From NCBI RefSeq assembly GCF_000150955.2, contig NC_011681.1:419501-483500 (forward strand): DNA of 64,000 nt. The letters run 5' to 3'. The position numbers and the translations under genes were made by a program. This stretch comes from Phaeodactylum tricornutum CCAP 1055/1 (lineage: Eukaryota > Bacillariophyta > Bacillariophyceae > Surirellales > Neidiaceae). The notes under the pieces are model-generated. The model saw nothing but the letters and a program-made list of their open reading frames with translations. It was not told the origin of the DNA and ran no database searches. Shown here piece by piece: positions 43,041 through 53,299 of this stretch; positions within the stretch are counted from its first letter, which is position 1; each line of letters begins with the position of its first letter.

Positions 43041-43186
43041 AGCATCTCATTTTATTTGTATGAAGCAATCGGCACTGTTCAACTTAATCATAGCATCTTT
43101 CGGTTTTGTTCTTTGTAACTACCAGCTGTTTATTAACAATCAAATTTGGCGACCGAATCATACACCTCCTTATTTCGTGTCTCGGA

Positions 43187-44074
43187 TTACAAAGGTTTTT
43201 CGGTTCCATCTTCATTTAGCAGTCCTTTTTGCTTAAGCTTTCGCCTCCGCTTAGACTCTATTTCTCGCTTTTTGTAGGCTTCGTCAAATTCAGGTGGACG
43301 CATCGGAAATTTTACTGTATCGTACTGCGCAATCTCTTTTTCCAAAACATTTTTCTTCTTCCATGTCTTCCGAACCCACAGCCCCACACCTGCTTCCCTC
43401 ACAAACTCTTCCGATGGCTTGAAAGTACCGGTTGCTCGAAATTCTAAGTCTTGCTGCTTGTATTCTACACGTGCTTGCTCACAAAAATCAGCATAATACT
43501 GGCGCTCTTCATCGGACAGCCCGATTCTCCACATTTTGCTTATTTCTTGCACTACCCGCGTTTGACTATGCTGTTCATTCGGTCGATCGTGTCGCATTTT
43601 GGTCGTCATCTGGCCCAGAAAGATAATATATCCCGACGAAGGCGGCTCGGGGGGAGCTTCGGGTGCATCTTTTTCACGCACAATCCGCCGACGGCGTTCC
43701 CCCGGTAGTTTGGGCTTATCCCAGCGATCTTGGCCTTTGGCCTCGGGCTGTTGTGCCCTTACACGGGTAGCCATGTTACGTTTGAGTTCCGCAATCCGAT
43801 CTGTGGCGTAATCCTGTGTCCAGACAACAACATGATCCGTGTTGGAGTGTCCAGCCGTCAACACGGTCGCGGCGGTTCCCGTACGGATGGCCGTCAAGTC
43901 GGATTCGACGGTAAAACCGGCCTCTTGAGCGAGGGCGGCAGCGTCGAGAATGTCGCCTTGGATCGACTCCAGCATCGTATCGCATTGACTTATCAGATCA
44001 TCCGCCTCTTCGGGTGATATGGGCTGGCGTCTGCAAGTATCAAGTTCTCCACGTTTCGCTGCCTCTGGCGCCAT
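43187..44074 (-). CDS. HMG-box protein
   Basis: 295 residues, one exon. An HMG-box-like domain spans about 145-215: PPSSGYIIFLGQMTTKMR, then VVQEISKMWRIGLSDEERQYYADFCEQA, keeping the hallmark aromatic near the start, the W of helix 2 and the LSDEERQYY..A phrase. HMG boxes bind and bend DNA, either in chromatin or as part of transcription factors. The N-terminus has an acidic/helical segment (ISPEEADDLISQCDTMLESI), and the C-terminus is strongly basic (KKREIESKRRRKLKQKG), fitting nuclear import. The linker before the box is rich in Pro and Glu. Head-to-head with NDUFB7, 299 bases apart. Confidence 0.75.
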   Translation of the reverse strand: MAPEAAKRGELDTCRRQPISPEEADDLISQCDTMLESIQGDILDAAALAQEAGFTVESDLTAIRTGTAATVLTAGHSNTDHVVVWTQDYATDRIAELKRNMATRVRAQQPEAKGQDRWDKPKLPGERRRRIVREKDAPEAPPEPPSSGYIIFLGQMTTKMRHDRPNEQHSQTRVVQEISKMWRIGLSDEERQYYADFCEQARVEYKQQDLEFRATGTFKPSEEFVREAGVGLWVRKTWKKKNVLEKEIAQYDTVKFPMRPPEFDEAYKKREIESKRRRKLKQKGLLNEDGTEKPL

Positions 44075-44373
44075 GGTGAACCATGGAAATGCTTTGAAGC
44101 TCTATTTGTCTTTTTGCTTTGTATTCATCAAGATCCGGGTTATCTCAGTTTTTTACGAAGTAACCGGGAAATTCGAATCGAGGACGATGTCCGACATGCT
44201 GCTGCCAGCTATAGCGGAGGGGCTAACACAGGTGTTGGGCAATACTGCCTTTTGGTGCATGCCAAGAACGATCCCAGATCCGCACTCAAGTGATAGAGTG
44301 TTCCAAAAAGTAATACCAAGGAACCATCCCGGACTAATCTCGATCTCTTTGAGCTCGTCTACATTTTGACATT

Positions 44374-44670
44374 ATGGGTGGAGGAGATCATCACCATTCT
44401 CCCGCTGCCATGCCGGTCGAAAAGCAAGATCTGGATTTGCTCCGCAAACACCAAGTTCCCCTCGCCTATCGTGACACTTGCGCTCACTTGCTGGTCGATC
44501 TGAATATCTGCCGACGAGAAACCTACTACAATCCCGGTGCTTGCCAACATCAACGTCACACCTACGAAGAATGTGGCTACATAGCTTGGTTGCGTCGTGT
44601 GGAAAAAAAGAAGGAACTGAAAGCCGCGGAAGCCGCTGCGGCGGCAGCGGAGGCGGCCGACACAAAATAA
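44374..44670 (+). CDS. NDUFB7: NDUFB7 (B18), mitochondrial complex I accessory subunit
   Basis: 98 residues. The family has a twin CX9C fold: here CAHLLVDLNIC and CQHQRHTYEEC, each with nine residues between the Cys. This disulfide hairpin is oxidised by Mia40 in the intermembrane space and sits on the outer face of complex I membrane arm. The other signatures are RDTCAHLLVDLNICRRETYY and CGYIAWLRRVEKKKEL. The first residue glycine after Met (MGGG) allows N-myristoylation as in animal B18. The tail is an Ala/Glu-rich helix. Length is slightly shorter than human (137). Confidence 0.93.
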   Translation: MGGGDHHHSPAAMPVEKQDLDLLRKHQVPLAYRDTCAHLLVDLNICRRETYYNPGACQHQRHTYEECGYIAWLRRVEKKKELKAAEAAAAAAEAADTK

Positions 44671-44848
44671 GATCGCGAGCGCAGACTTGACGAGCACAGA
44701 ACAGTCGAGCGTATCGCCTGGAGCTTTTCAGTGCACGAGGATGCTTATGTAGATCTTCTAAAATGAACAGAAACCCATTGATTTCAACACTATAGCCATA
44801 GTCCGTTTGCCAAATATTAACTAGAATCAGCAGGTGTCGGAGTGAAAC

Positions 44849-46099
44849 CTATTGCATCGCAGTAGGGAACAGTGCTTGCCATATTTCAAAGAAAGGCTGT
44901 ATGCTACTCCACAAAACAGTTTTCGATGCTCCAGCCACCCTTTTCCGTTGTTTCCAAATAATCCATACACTTAGGACAGAAATGGCGACTTGACTCCGGC
45001 GCTTCCAAGCATCGGAGTTGTCCTTTCTTTCTTCCTTGAATGCCAAAAGGTATCGCCTTAGCAACACTCGCAATTGCACGGAGAATCTCCAAAGCCACGC
45101 GGAGCCGCTCTCGTGGGTCTGAGACATCAAAGTACCGGAACTCATTCCCATTGAACTTTCTGACTGTGAATCCCAAGGGGCAACGTTCTCTTCTTTACTT
45201 TGCGTCTGAATTGTTTCCAATAGCGATATGCACCGTAAAACAGTTTCCTTTGTCCCCAAAGGAGAGGTTTCGGTCGTAAAAATTTGAAGAAAAGATAGAA
45301 TCCTGGCCGTAGCTTCACGGTTCAAACGACCGGATACTTTCCAACTGTCGACCAGGCGGCCTTCCGGAAACGAATCAATTTTTGCAACCCCAGATAGAGT
45401 TATTGTCCTTGACGCGTTCTTTGGGGCGCGTGAGAGAGACTCTAGAATCGCAGCGGTAACGTCGGCATCTCGGGAAAAAGGTAACAATCGACAGCAGAGA
45501 ACCTCCACGACTTCGTCTTGTAGAAACACTTCTTTTCCTTCCAACTTTCCCCCCTTCGAGCTGGACAGTAGTTCCAAACATAAGCCCAGTGCCACTTTCA
45601 AGTGTTCGGTTTCACGACAAAATTGCATCAACAGTACGGCCAAATCAGCCGAGATGGAGTGTGCATGGACGTATCGCAGACAAGGTAGCAAATACCGGTA
45701 GCCTCTCTCACGAAGGTCTTCAGTAGGAACCATGCCGTTCATCTCGGACCAGGATTGCAACGCTACAGCTGCCGCCCGTTCCAGTCTCACAAAATTTTCC
45801 TCCAACGGTTCCGTGCGAACTCGTACAACGAAACTTTCGTTCGGAAAGAAACGAAAGTGCAAGGACGTGCGTAATTTCACCATATGTTCTCTCTGGAGTC
45901 CGCTTTGTACTGTATCGATAGATTCCTCATCGAGAATTTTATTGGAAACGTGTAGAGCTTCTCGAAAAGATCCTTGTAGAAAGGCCCTTTCGGCATAGTC
46001 GATCCCGTTGCTCTCAACGTTTGCAACCAACATCTTAACATTGCCGCCCTTACTATGACCCACTTGCTGATGCTCCATAGTTCCCCGTCCACTCTGCAA
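44849..46099 (-). CDS. Unknown helical protein with a C-terminal hydrophobic segment
   Basis: 416 residues at most; MEHQQVGHSK a few codons in is another possible start. No family recognised. Near residue 33 is a TPR-like helix pair (YAERAFLQGSFREALHVSNKIL). The body is helical, with LLPCLRYVHAHSISADLAVLLMQFC and VALGLCLELLSS. Near the C-terminus, after a basic cluster (KRRSQ), is a short hydrophobic stretch (VAISVLSVWIIW) followed by KQRKR, which could anchor the protein by its tail. That layout is shared by peroxisomal receptors such as PEX26/PEX15 but this is a weak analogy. Convergent with NDUFB7; head-to-head with mL46. Confidence 0.6.
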   Translation of the reverse strand: MQSGRGTMEHQQVGHSKGGNVKMLVANVESNGIDYAERAFLQGSFREALHVSNKILDEESIDTVQSGLQREHMVKLRTSLHFRFFPNESFVVRVRTEPLEENFVRLERAAAVALQSWSEMNGMVPTEDLRERGYRYLLPCLRYVHAHSISADLAVLLMQFCRETEHLKVALGLCLELLSSSKGGKLEGKEVFLQDEVVEVLCCRLLPFSRDADVTAAILESLSRAPKNASRTITLSGVAKIDSFPEGRLVDSWKVSGRLNREATARILSFLQIFTTETSPLGTKETVLRCISLLETIQTQSKEENVAPWDSQSESSMGMSSGTLMSQTHESGSAWLWRFSVQLRVLLRRYLLAFKEERKDNSDAWKRRSQVAISVLSVWIIWKQRKRVAGASKTVLWSSIQPFFEIWQALFPTAMQ

Positions 46100-46492
46100 A
46101 GAATGTCGACTAGAGATTTTGCGAAGCTAACCGTCCGTTTTGAGAGTAAGAGCAGGTATTTGGCCAAAATAGGCAATTCTCTGCTGTAGCATATTGTGAT
46201 TTCTTGCCAAAGCTTGACACAGAATTCTCCTTTACAGACCCGGCCCTGCATTCACTGTCACTGTCAGTGAGGATCTCCTATCTTGATAAAATATGGACAA
46301 CCAAATATATATTCAGTCTTGTAATGGGTATCCACTCACGGAACTGACGGAGCGGCCGATTGACCGTGTAACGATAGCTCAGCACCTGAAACAACGCAAT
46401 CCTCACAATGGCGCCATTGTGACATTATTTGTGCAGTCAACAGTCGTCTGCGCAGGCTTCACCTGGTCTTCTCGAGCTATTGTACAGGTACA
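46100..46492. promoter_or_regulatory. Shared promoter with overlapping inverted motifs
   Basis: About 390 bases between divergent genes. TTCACTGTCACTGTCAGTGA at 46251-46270 holds two overlapping copies of the CACTGT/ACAGTG core in an inverted arrangement, close to the recurrent motif. Confidence 0.4.
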
Positions 46493-47500
46493 ATGCTTCG
46501 CATGGTCACAGCCGTCGGACCAGCAGTCCTTCAGCACCGGCTACGGCAGCCTTCGTCGGTGCGGGTGGTGGGCTGCGGCACTTTTGGTGCGATCCGTACG
46601 TACGCCGCCAAGGCAACGGCGGCGTCCACAGAGACGGAACCCACGTTGAGCTATACCGCTAGTAAGATTGCCGCCAAGGAGAGGCGACGTAAGCTGTACG
46701 AAGCCAGCCAGGAGCGTATGGAACGCATAAAGACTCGTCGAGAAGGGAGGGTCCGTGGAAAGCAGCGGCGGGAGTTTCGTAAATGGTTTATCCGGAAAAA
46801 AGTTGACGAAGAGTACATGAACCGCAAAGCTCGTCAAGCCGAACTAGGATGGAAACACCAAGTGGCCGTCATTCTAACGCGGACGGAAGTGGTACTGCCG
46901 GATATGGAACCTTGGGAAGAGGAGTACGAGAACCTATCCGCTCATTTGGCCCAGTTTGGAAAAGAGTATCCTCCAGAATTTGGTGGCCGGATAAAGACGG
47001 ATGACCAACCTATAGCAATGACGCAGGAAGAATTACTAAAGCTTCTTCCGGAAGGCTTTACACCTGCACCGCGCGAAACGGTAGCTGACGAGACTGGTGA
47101 CGTGCGAACGACGGATCGGAAACTCAAAACAAGCATTTACCTTATGGTACAGCAGGACCAAGATCAATGGCAGTTTCCTACCGTCGACTTGAATGAGGAT
47201 GAAACCATATTGGAAGCTGCCGAGCGCACACTCAAGGATATTATCGGGCCAGAAGTCGAGTACTGGTGCATTACTAATGCACCATGTGCGGTTGACATGG
47301 AAGCGTTGCCTGCCGAAAGCCGTACTGATGTCTACGGTACAAAGACTTTCTTTATGAAAATATATTACGACGAAGGGAGCGTGAATACATCCAGTTTGAA
47401 AGCCAAAGACTTTGCCTGGCTAGACCGCGATGAGGCCACGGAAAGAGTACAAAAGGATCAAGGCGATTACGTTGCAAAGTTTTATCACTACTTGCTATAA
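46493..47500 (+). CDS. MRPL46: Mitochondrial ribosomal protein mL46
   Basis: 335 residues, one exon. mL46 is a large-subunit protein of the mitochondrial ribosome with a NUDIX-like fold lacking the hydrolase activity. The first 45 residues (MLRMVTAVGPAVLQHRLRQP) are basic and hydrophobic, suiting a presequence. Family traits: an N-terminal helical region with KHQVAVILTRTEVVLPDMEPWEEEY (family phrase: A..L.R.P.....T..E..Y), then YLMVQQDQDQWQFPTVDL with DETILEAAERTLKDIIG, like the NUDIX helix, and TKTFFMKIYYDEG. The C-terminus AWLDRDEATERV..YVAKFYHYLL matches the family end. No metal-binding NUDIX box is needed or seen. Downstream, 190 bases away, is the retroelement. Confidence 0.88.
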   Translation: MLRMVTAVGPAVLQHRLRQPSSVRVVGCGTFGAIRTYAAKATAASTETEPTLSYTASKIAAKERRRKLYEASQERMERIKTRREGRVRGKQRREFRKWFIRKKVDEEYMNRKARQAELGWKHQVAVILTRTEVVLPDMEPWEEEYENLSAHLAQFGKEYPPEFGGRIKTDDQPIAMTQEELLKLLPEGFTPAPRETVADETGDVRTTDRKLKTSIYLMVQQDQDQWQFPTVDLNEDETILEAAERTLKDIIGPEVEYWCITNAPCAVDMEALPAESRTDVYGTKTFFMKIYYDEGSVNTSSLKAKDFAWLDRDEATERVQKDQGDYVAKFYHYLL

Positions 47501-47686
47501 TACTTCAAATCCTTTTTCATGGAACTCTCTTGTATTCGACAGAAAGAATGTGCGACAAGTCGTTGATTGTTGTAAATTACTGTTAGATCCCGCTCAATGT
47601 CGCTTCCGCTGCCGGATGAAAGTATTTGCTCTCGTCCCCAGCAAAGGGTCAGATCTATGGGTCGATTTCGACAGAGGTAACCAACA

Positions 47687-47691
47687 GTAGC
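47687..47691. repeat. Left target-site duplication of the retroelement
   Basis: GTAGC, matched by GTAGC at 52960-52964 after the right LTR: a 5-bp duplication as expected for copia-type integration. Confidence 0.85.
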
Positions 47692-47896
47692 TGTTGATCC
47701 AACTCCTAGTAAGGACAGCGTCTTACCAGAAGTTCAATCGCCTACTGCTAAACTCCAAGTCGCTTCCGTCCCACACACAACGAATCACAGCCCCACAGTC
47801 CCTACGAATATCCAAGAGCACATTGTAGACTCATAATCTTCGTAGTTCATCGTTTTCCTGACTTCGATCTCCATCGTCGTTTTGTGTTCATCAATA
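47692..47896 (+). repeat. Left LTR of the retroelement
   Basis: 205 bp, from TGTTGAT to ATCAATA (near-inverted ends). By eye it is identical to the right copy. The U5-side part contains CTTCGTAGTTC at 47838-47848, which matters for the primer site below. Confidence 0.93.
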
Positions 47897-47907
47897 GAAC
47901 TACGAAG
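47897..47907 (+). other. Primer-binding site complementary to the LTR itself
   Basis: The 11 bases right after the left LTR, GAACTACGAAG, are the exact reverse complement of CTTCGTAGTTC inside the LTR (47838-47848). Primer sites start at this very position in LTR elements. No tRNA-like primer match was recognised, so self-priming of the Tf1 type is the best reading. Confidence 0.6.
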
Positions 47908-50900
47908 CAACCCCCCCGTCTTTCTGATCCCAGCCCTGCCCTACCGCTCCCCTGTCCTGCCCTCTGCCATCATGTCCCCGTCTGCCGATTTCACCATCTC
48001 CGACTTTCCTCACAAAGTCCTCAATCCAATCGCCACCAATACCATCGCACCCTCCTATGCGTCGCTTCTCCTCGCCCAACGCCAGCTCAGCGCCAATGCA
48101 TCCGCCATCCCCAGCCTCAATGGCGGTGGCGCCCATGGCCACATGGCCCTGACGCTCACCGCCGCCGCGTACGCCGAACTGTCCGACGTCCCCTTCGTCA
48201 TTCCCGTTGCTCCCCCGGCCGACCCCGAACCGGGCACCACGCAACCTCAAATCACGGAAAATAATCGGCTCCACAAACGCGCTGTGGCCATCCACAGCCT
48301 CTACGTGGCAGTCAATAATGCCCTCCGTCGCCAGCTCCTCGACGCCGTTCCTCGCGTCTACGTCCGGGACTTGGAGCACCCCCAGTTCGCGTACAGCAAA
48401 GTCACCTGCCTTGACCTGCTGGACCATCTCTGGCGCAACTTCGGCACCATCTCCGCTTCTGATTTAAAAAACAACATCCAGTCGATGTACACCCCCTGGA
48501 ACCCAGCCGACCCGATTGAAACCATCTTTCACCGCCTGACCGACGCCATTGCGTATTCGACGGCAGGCCGCGACCCCATCTCCGAAGCCGCTGCCGTTCG
48601 CGCCGGCTACGACGTTCTCGAGCATTCCGGCTTGTTCCCTCGTGCCTGCGAAACTTGGCGCACTGCCTCGCCCGACACGCATACGCTTGCCAACCTCCGT
48701 ACTCTCTTTAAGGTTGCCGACACGGACCGCAAGCGCACCGTCACCACGGGCGCCCTTGGCTACGCCAATGCCCTTTGTGCCCCTTCCTCTGCCCCCCCTT
48801 CGATTGTGTCCGACACCCTCAGTCTTCCCTTTTCTGCTCTCTCTGTGTCGCATTCCTCTGCCGCCACCACGGAGAAAACATATTGCTGGACCCATGGCTC
48901 CAGCAATAACCGTCGGCACACAAGCGCCACCTGCAAGAACAAGGCTCCTGGGCACCGCGACGACGCCACTGCTGCCAATCCACTTGGTGGGTCAACCAAA
49001 ATTTGGACTGCCCCCAAACCCCCTGAATAGGTCAGAGGGACGGCTACACCGACACTTAACACTTGTAATAACGATCTAATCAATCATATTACTAGTCTTA
49101 ATTTGTCTGTAGTCCCCTCCCCGCCTAGTATTACAACCTCGGCCATTGCCGACACCGGGTGCACAGGACACTACATTACCGTGTCCTGCCCCCACTTCAA
49201 CCAACAGCCAGCCTCCTCTCCACTCTCTGTCCCCGTTCCCAACGGCGCTACCCTCCGTTCCAGCCACACGGCCACTCTCGACCTCCCTGGTTTTTCCCCT
49301 GCCGCTTGCCAAGCTCACATCTTTCCCGGCCTTGCTTCACACCCCCTCATTTCCATCGGCCAGCTCAGCGACGACGGCTGCACCGCCACCTTCTCCGCCA
49401 CCCGACTCGACATCCACCGGGACACCACCCTGCTTCTTACAGGCGCTCGAGCCCCCACCACCGGCCTCTGGCACCTCGACCTGACCCCAGCCAAGACCGC
49501 CAATGCCCTCCTTCCCGACACCTCCCTGGCCGACCGCATCGCTTTTGTCCATGCGTCCCTTTTCTCCCCTTCTCTCTCCACTTGGTGCACCGCTCTCGAT
49601 GCCGGGCGCCTCCCAACCTTCCCCGACATCACGTCCAAACAAGTGCGCAAGTATCCTCCCCGCTCGATGGCAACCATCAAAGGCCACTTAGACCAACAAC
49701 GCGCAAATCTTCGCTCCACTAAGCCCTCCCCCGTTCCGCTGGTGGCCTCACCCAACCCTCTCCACGAATCCCCGCTTGACTTCTGCCCGGCTCCGACCAC
49801 TCCTCCCGCTGGCCGCACTCACCATGTCTTCGCCGCACACCAACGAGTCACCGGCCAAATCTACACAGATCAACCGGGCCGTTTTCTCACTCCCTCGAGT
49901 GCAGGCCACACGGATATGCTCGTGTTGTACGACTACGACAGTAATGCAATTCACGTTGAACTAATGAAGAGCAAGTCCGGTGCCGAGATCCTGGCCGCCT
50001 ACCAGCGCGCCCACTCCCTCTTCACCCACCATGGCCTCCAGCCGCAGCTCCAGCGTCTGGACAACGAGGCATCCACCGCTCTCCAGTCATTCATGACCGC
50101 CCACCAAGTTGACTTCCAATTGGCGCCACCCCATTTACACCGTCGCAACGCCGCCGAACGCGCCATACGTACCTTCAAGAACCACTTCATAGCCGGTCTC
50201 TGCAGCACGAACCCGGATTTTCCGCTTCATCTTTGGGATCGCCTCATTCCCCACGCTCTGCTTAGTCTCAATCTCCTCCGCGGCTCCCGCATCAACCCCA
50301 CCCTCTCAGCCCACGCCCAACTCCACGGCGCGTTCGATTACAACCGCACCCCGCTTGCCCCCCCCGGTACTCGCGTCCTCGTGCACGAAAAACCCGCCGT
50401 CCGAGAAACTTGGGCGCCCCATGCTGTTGAAGGCTGGTATCTTGGCCCGGCCATGAACCATTACCGCTGCCATCGCGTTTGGATCACCGAGACACGTGCT
50501 GAACGCGTTGCTGACACGCTGGCATGGTTCCCCAGCAAGATTCCCATGCCCACCGCCTCTTCCACGGACCGCGCCCTGGCCGCCGCCCGTGACTTAGTGT
50601 GTGCCCTCCGGAATCCCGCTCCTGCTTCACCGTTTACGCCCCTCGACGCCAACCAGCACCAGGCCCTCACCCAACTCGCAGAACTCTTTGAGTCCGTTGC
50701 TGTCCCGGCCTCTCCCATCGCCGCACCCGCTCGAGCGCCCCCGGTCCCCGCCCCTGTCCCAGCACTTACCCCAGCACAGGTCCGCTTTGCCGTTCCCATC
50801 GTCACAGCCGAGCACGCCCCCGCACTTCCGAGGGTGCCCACCCTTGCGCCGCCACCTCCGAGGGTGCCCCCCACGGCCACCTATCACTCTCGAACCCGAA

Positions 50901-52754
50901 ATCCCGGCCGCCGCCGTCGCAAAGCACGCAAGCCCCCGCCAACCCCAACCCTAGTTCCGGCTCATCCACACAACACCCGCACCCGACCCTTTCTTGCCCC
51001 GCCTCCGCCAACGCAGTCGTCGACCCCGCAACCGGCGCCTCTTTAGAGTATCGCCACCTACGCACCGGTCCCGATGCTCCCGATTGGATTCAAGCCGCAG
51101 CTAACGAAATTGGCCGTCTCACCAACGGTAACCCGCCCAACAGCACTCACGGTAGCCAAACTATGCACTTCATCGCGCATACCGCCATTCCTCCCGGTCG
51201 CCGGGCCACCTACTTGCGCATTGTTGCCAGCATTCGCCCTCAGAAAGCGGAACCCAAGCGCATCCGTTTTACCGTCGGTGGCAACTTAGTTCAGTACCCC
51301 GGCAAGGTTAGCACCCCGACTGCAGACATCACCACAGCCAAGATCCTATTCAACAGTGTCCTCTCCACACCCGCGGCAAAGTTCATGTGCATTGATATCA
51401 AAGACTTCTATCTCGGCACCCCCATGGCGCGATACGAATACATGCGCATCCCGGTCCCAGATATTCCTCCCACCATTTTGGCTCAGTACCAGTTGGCCCC
51501 TCTCATACACAACAATTCCGTTACCGTCGAAATTCGCAAAGGCATGTACGGCCTTCCCCAAGCCGGCATTCTAGCTCATGACCGCCTTGTTGAACACCTC
51601 GCTCGCCACGGCTACATCAAGACCCCACATACCGCAGGCCTTTTTCGACACGTCACACGACCGATTCAGTTTACCCTAGTTGTCGACGACTTTGGCGTAA
51701 AATACACCGGCTCCGAAAACGCTCAGCACCTCATCGACACTTTACAAGCGCTCTACACTATCACAATTGATTGGGCTGGTACGCGTTACCTAGGTCTTAC
51801 ACTCGCTTGGAACTATGAACATCGAACCCTTGACATGTCCATGCCTGACTACATCGACCAAGCCCTAACCCGCTTCCAACGTTCGCCCCCCACCAAGCCG
51901 CAACATGCGCCACACCCGTGGACCCCACCTAACTACGGCGTTGCCACCCAGCTTACTCCCGCTCCTGACACTACTGATCCTCTCAATGCGTCCGACAAGA
52001 CCCACCTGCAAGAAATCATAGGAACCCTACTCTACTACGCTAGGGCTGTCGACTCCACCATTCTCGTCGCCCTCGGAACCCTTGCATCGGCCCAGTCCAC
52101 TGCAACCCAAGCCACGCTTCAAGCTGCTGAACACTTACTTGACTACTGCGCCACTCACCCACACGCTACTGTACGCTTTCAGGCTAGCGACATGTGTCTA
52201 CACATTCACAGCGACGCATCCTACCTTTCCGAGTCCAAAGCCCGTTCTCGTGCTGCCGGTCATTTTTTCCTCAGCAGCCAACCCCGGAATCCCAATGCTG
52301 CTCCCGCTTCGACTGACCCAGATCCTCCCAACAATGGCGCCATTCACACGCATAGCTCCATCATGTCTGTTGTTCTGTCATCTGCCACCGAAGCAGAACT
52401 CGGTGCCCTCTTTTACAATGCCAAGGACGCTACCGCTTTCCGGGTCACTCTCGACGAACTTGGCCACATTCAGCCCCCTACCCCTATTCAGACCGATAAC
52501 GCTTGTGCATCCGGCATTGCCAACGAAACCATCAAGCAACGACGTTATAAAGCCATTGACATGCGTTTCTACTGGGTTAAGGACCGCGTCGAGCAAAAAC
52601 AGTTTATTATTTACTGGCGACCCGGCCTCAAGAATTTGGCCGACTATTTCTCCAAGCATCATTCTCCCGCTCATCATCGCAAAATGCGCTCGCACTACCT
52701 TCTCGAACAGTCATCCACCAATGACATAGCAACTTCTCATTTGCAGCGAGGGTG

Positions 52755-52959
52755 TGTTGATCCAACTCCTAGTAAGGACAGCGTCTTACCAGAAGTTCAA
52801 TCGCCTACTGCTAAACTCCAAGTCGCTTCCGTCCCACACACAACGAATCACAGCCCCACAGTCCCTACGAATATCCAAGAGCACATTGTAGACTCATAAT
52901 CTTCGTAGTTCATCGTTTTCCTGACTTCGATCTCCATCGTCGTTTTGTGTTCATCAATA
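52755..52959 (+). repeat. Right LTR of the retroelement
   Basis: 205 bp, same ends as the left LTR and no difference found on reading them side by side. A purine-rich stretch (GCAGCGAGGGTG at 52743-52754) just before it is the likely plus-strand priming tract. Confidence 0.93.
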
Positions 52960-53299
52960 GTAGCAGCTATTTTGGTTTTCCAGTTGACAGTAAATTCTTC
53001 TATCACAGTGCTGACTGGAAAATCATAGAATCGTAGAGTAAGATTTGCTAGGGTTTAGGGTTAACACCATTTGGAACTGGGTTGACTCGACTGTGATGCC
53101 GCGCTGCATAACACGCGCTCTCACTGTCAACTGTGAGCCATGGAAAAAATGAACTCGAACCGAAACCTAGCCGGAATCTCCTTTTTTCATGACGAGCTGT
53201 GCTAATATGACGTCCTCCAGCGAAGGTTTGTATTACAACACGAAGCTTCTCTGTTTTCCAATTAGAGGAGACAAGCTTATTCAGAATCAAGATTAGGTC
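52960..53299. promoter_or_regulatory. DDX51 upstream region with motif cluster and telo-box-like word
   Basis: 340 bases from the right LTR to the DDX51 start. The first five are the right target duplication (GTAGC). TTGACAGTAAA at 52984-52994 and CTCACTGTCAACTGTGAG at 53120-53137 (an inverted pair) fit the recurrent motif. TAGGGTTTAGGGTTA at 53049-53063 is like the AAACCCTAA telo-box known from plant ribosomal-gene promoters. The LTR insertion now borders this promoter. Confidence 0.45.

Larger units (their letters stand above)
47692..52959 (+). mobile_element. Ty1/copia-type LTR retrotransposon (diatom CoDi kind)
   Basis: About 5.27 kb, flanked by 205-bp LTRs and a 5-bp target duplication. 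Parts in order on the plus strand, approximate: gag with a zinc-knuckle-like Cys/His cluster near 48.9 kb; aspartic protease near 49.15 kb (DTGCTGH); integrase core 49.9-50.2 kb; reverse transcriptase 51.2-51.9 kb with VDDFG at the catalytic site; RNase H 52.2-52.6 kb. Integrase before reverse transcriptase defines the copia order. The sense strand is unusually C-rich. Both LTRs look identical by eye, so the insertion is young. It looks nearly whole, with about two interruptions in the coding part, one of which could be a gag-pol read-through used by this family. It sits between mL46 and DDX51 in the same orientation. Confidence 0.93.

Noticed and set aside
47900-49030. Long minus-strand frames within the retroelement
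   Set aside because: They arise from the C-rich sense strand (few stops in reverse); no domain seen.
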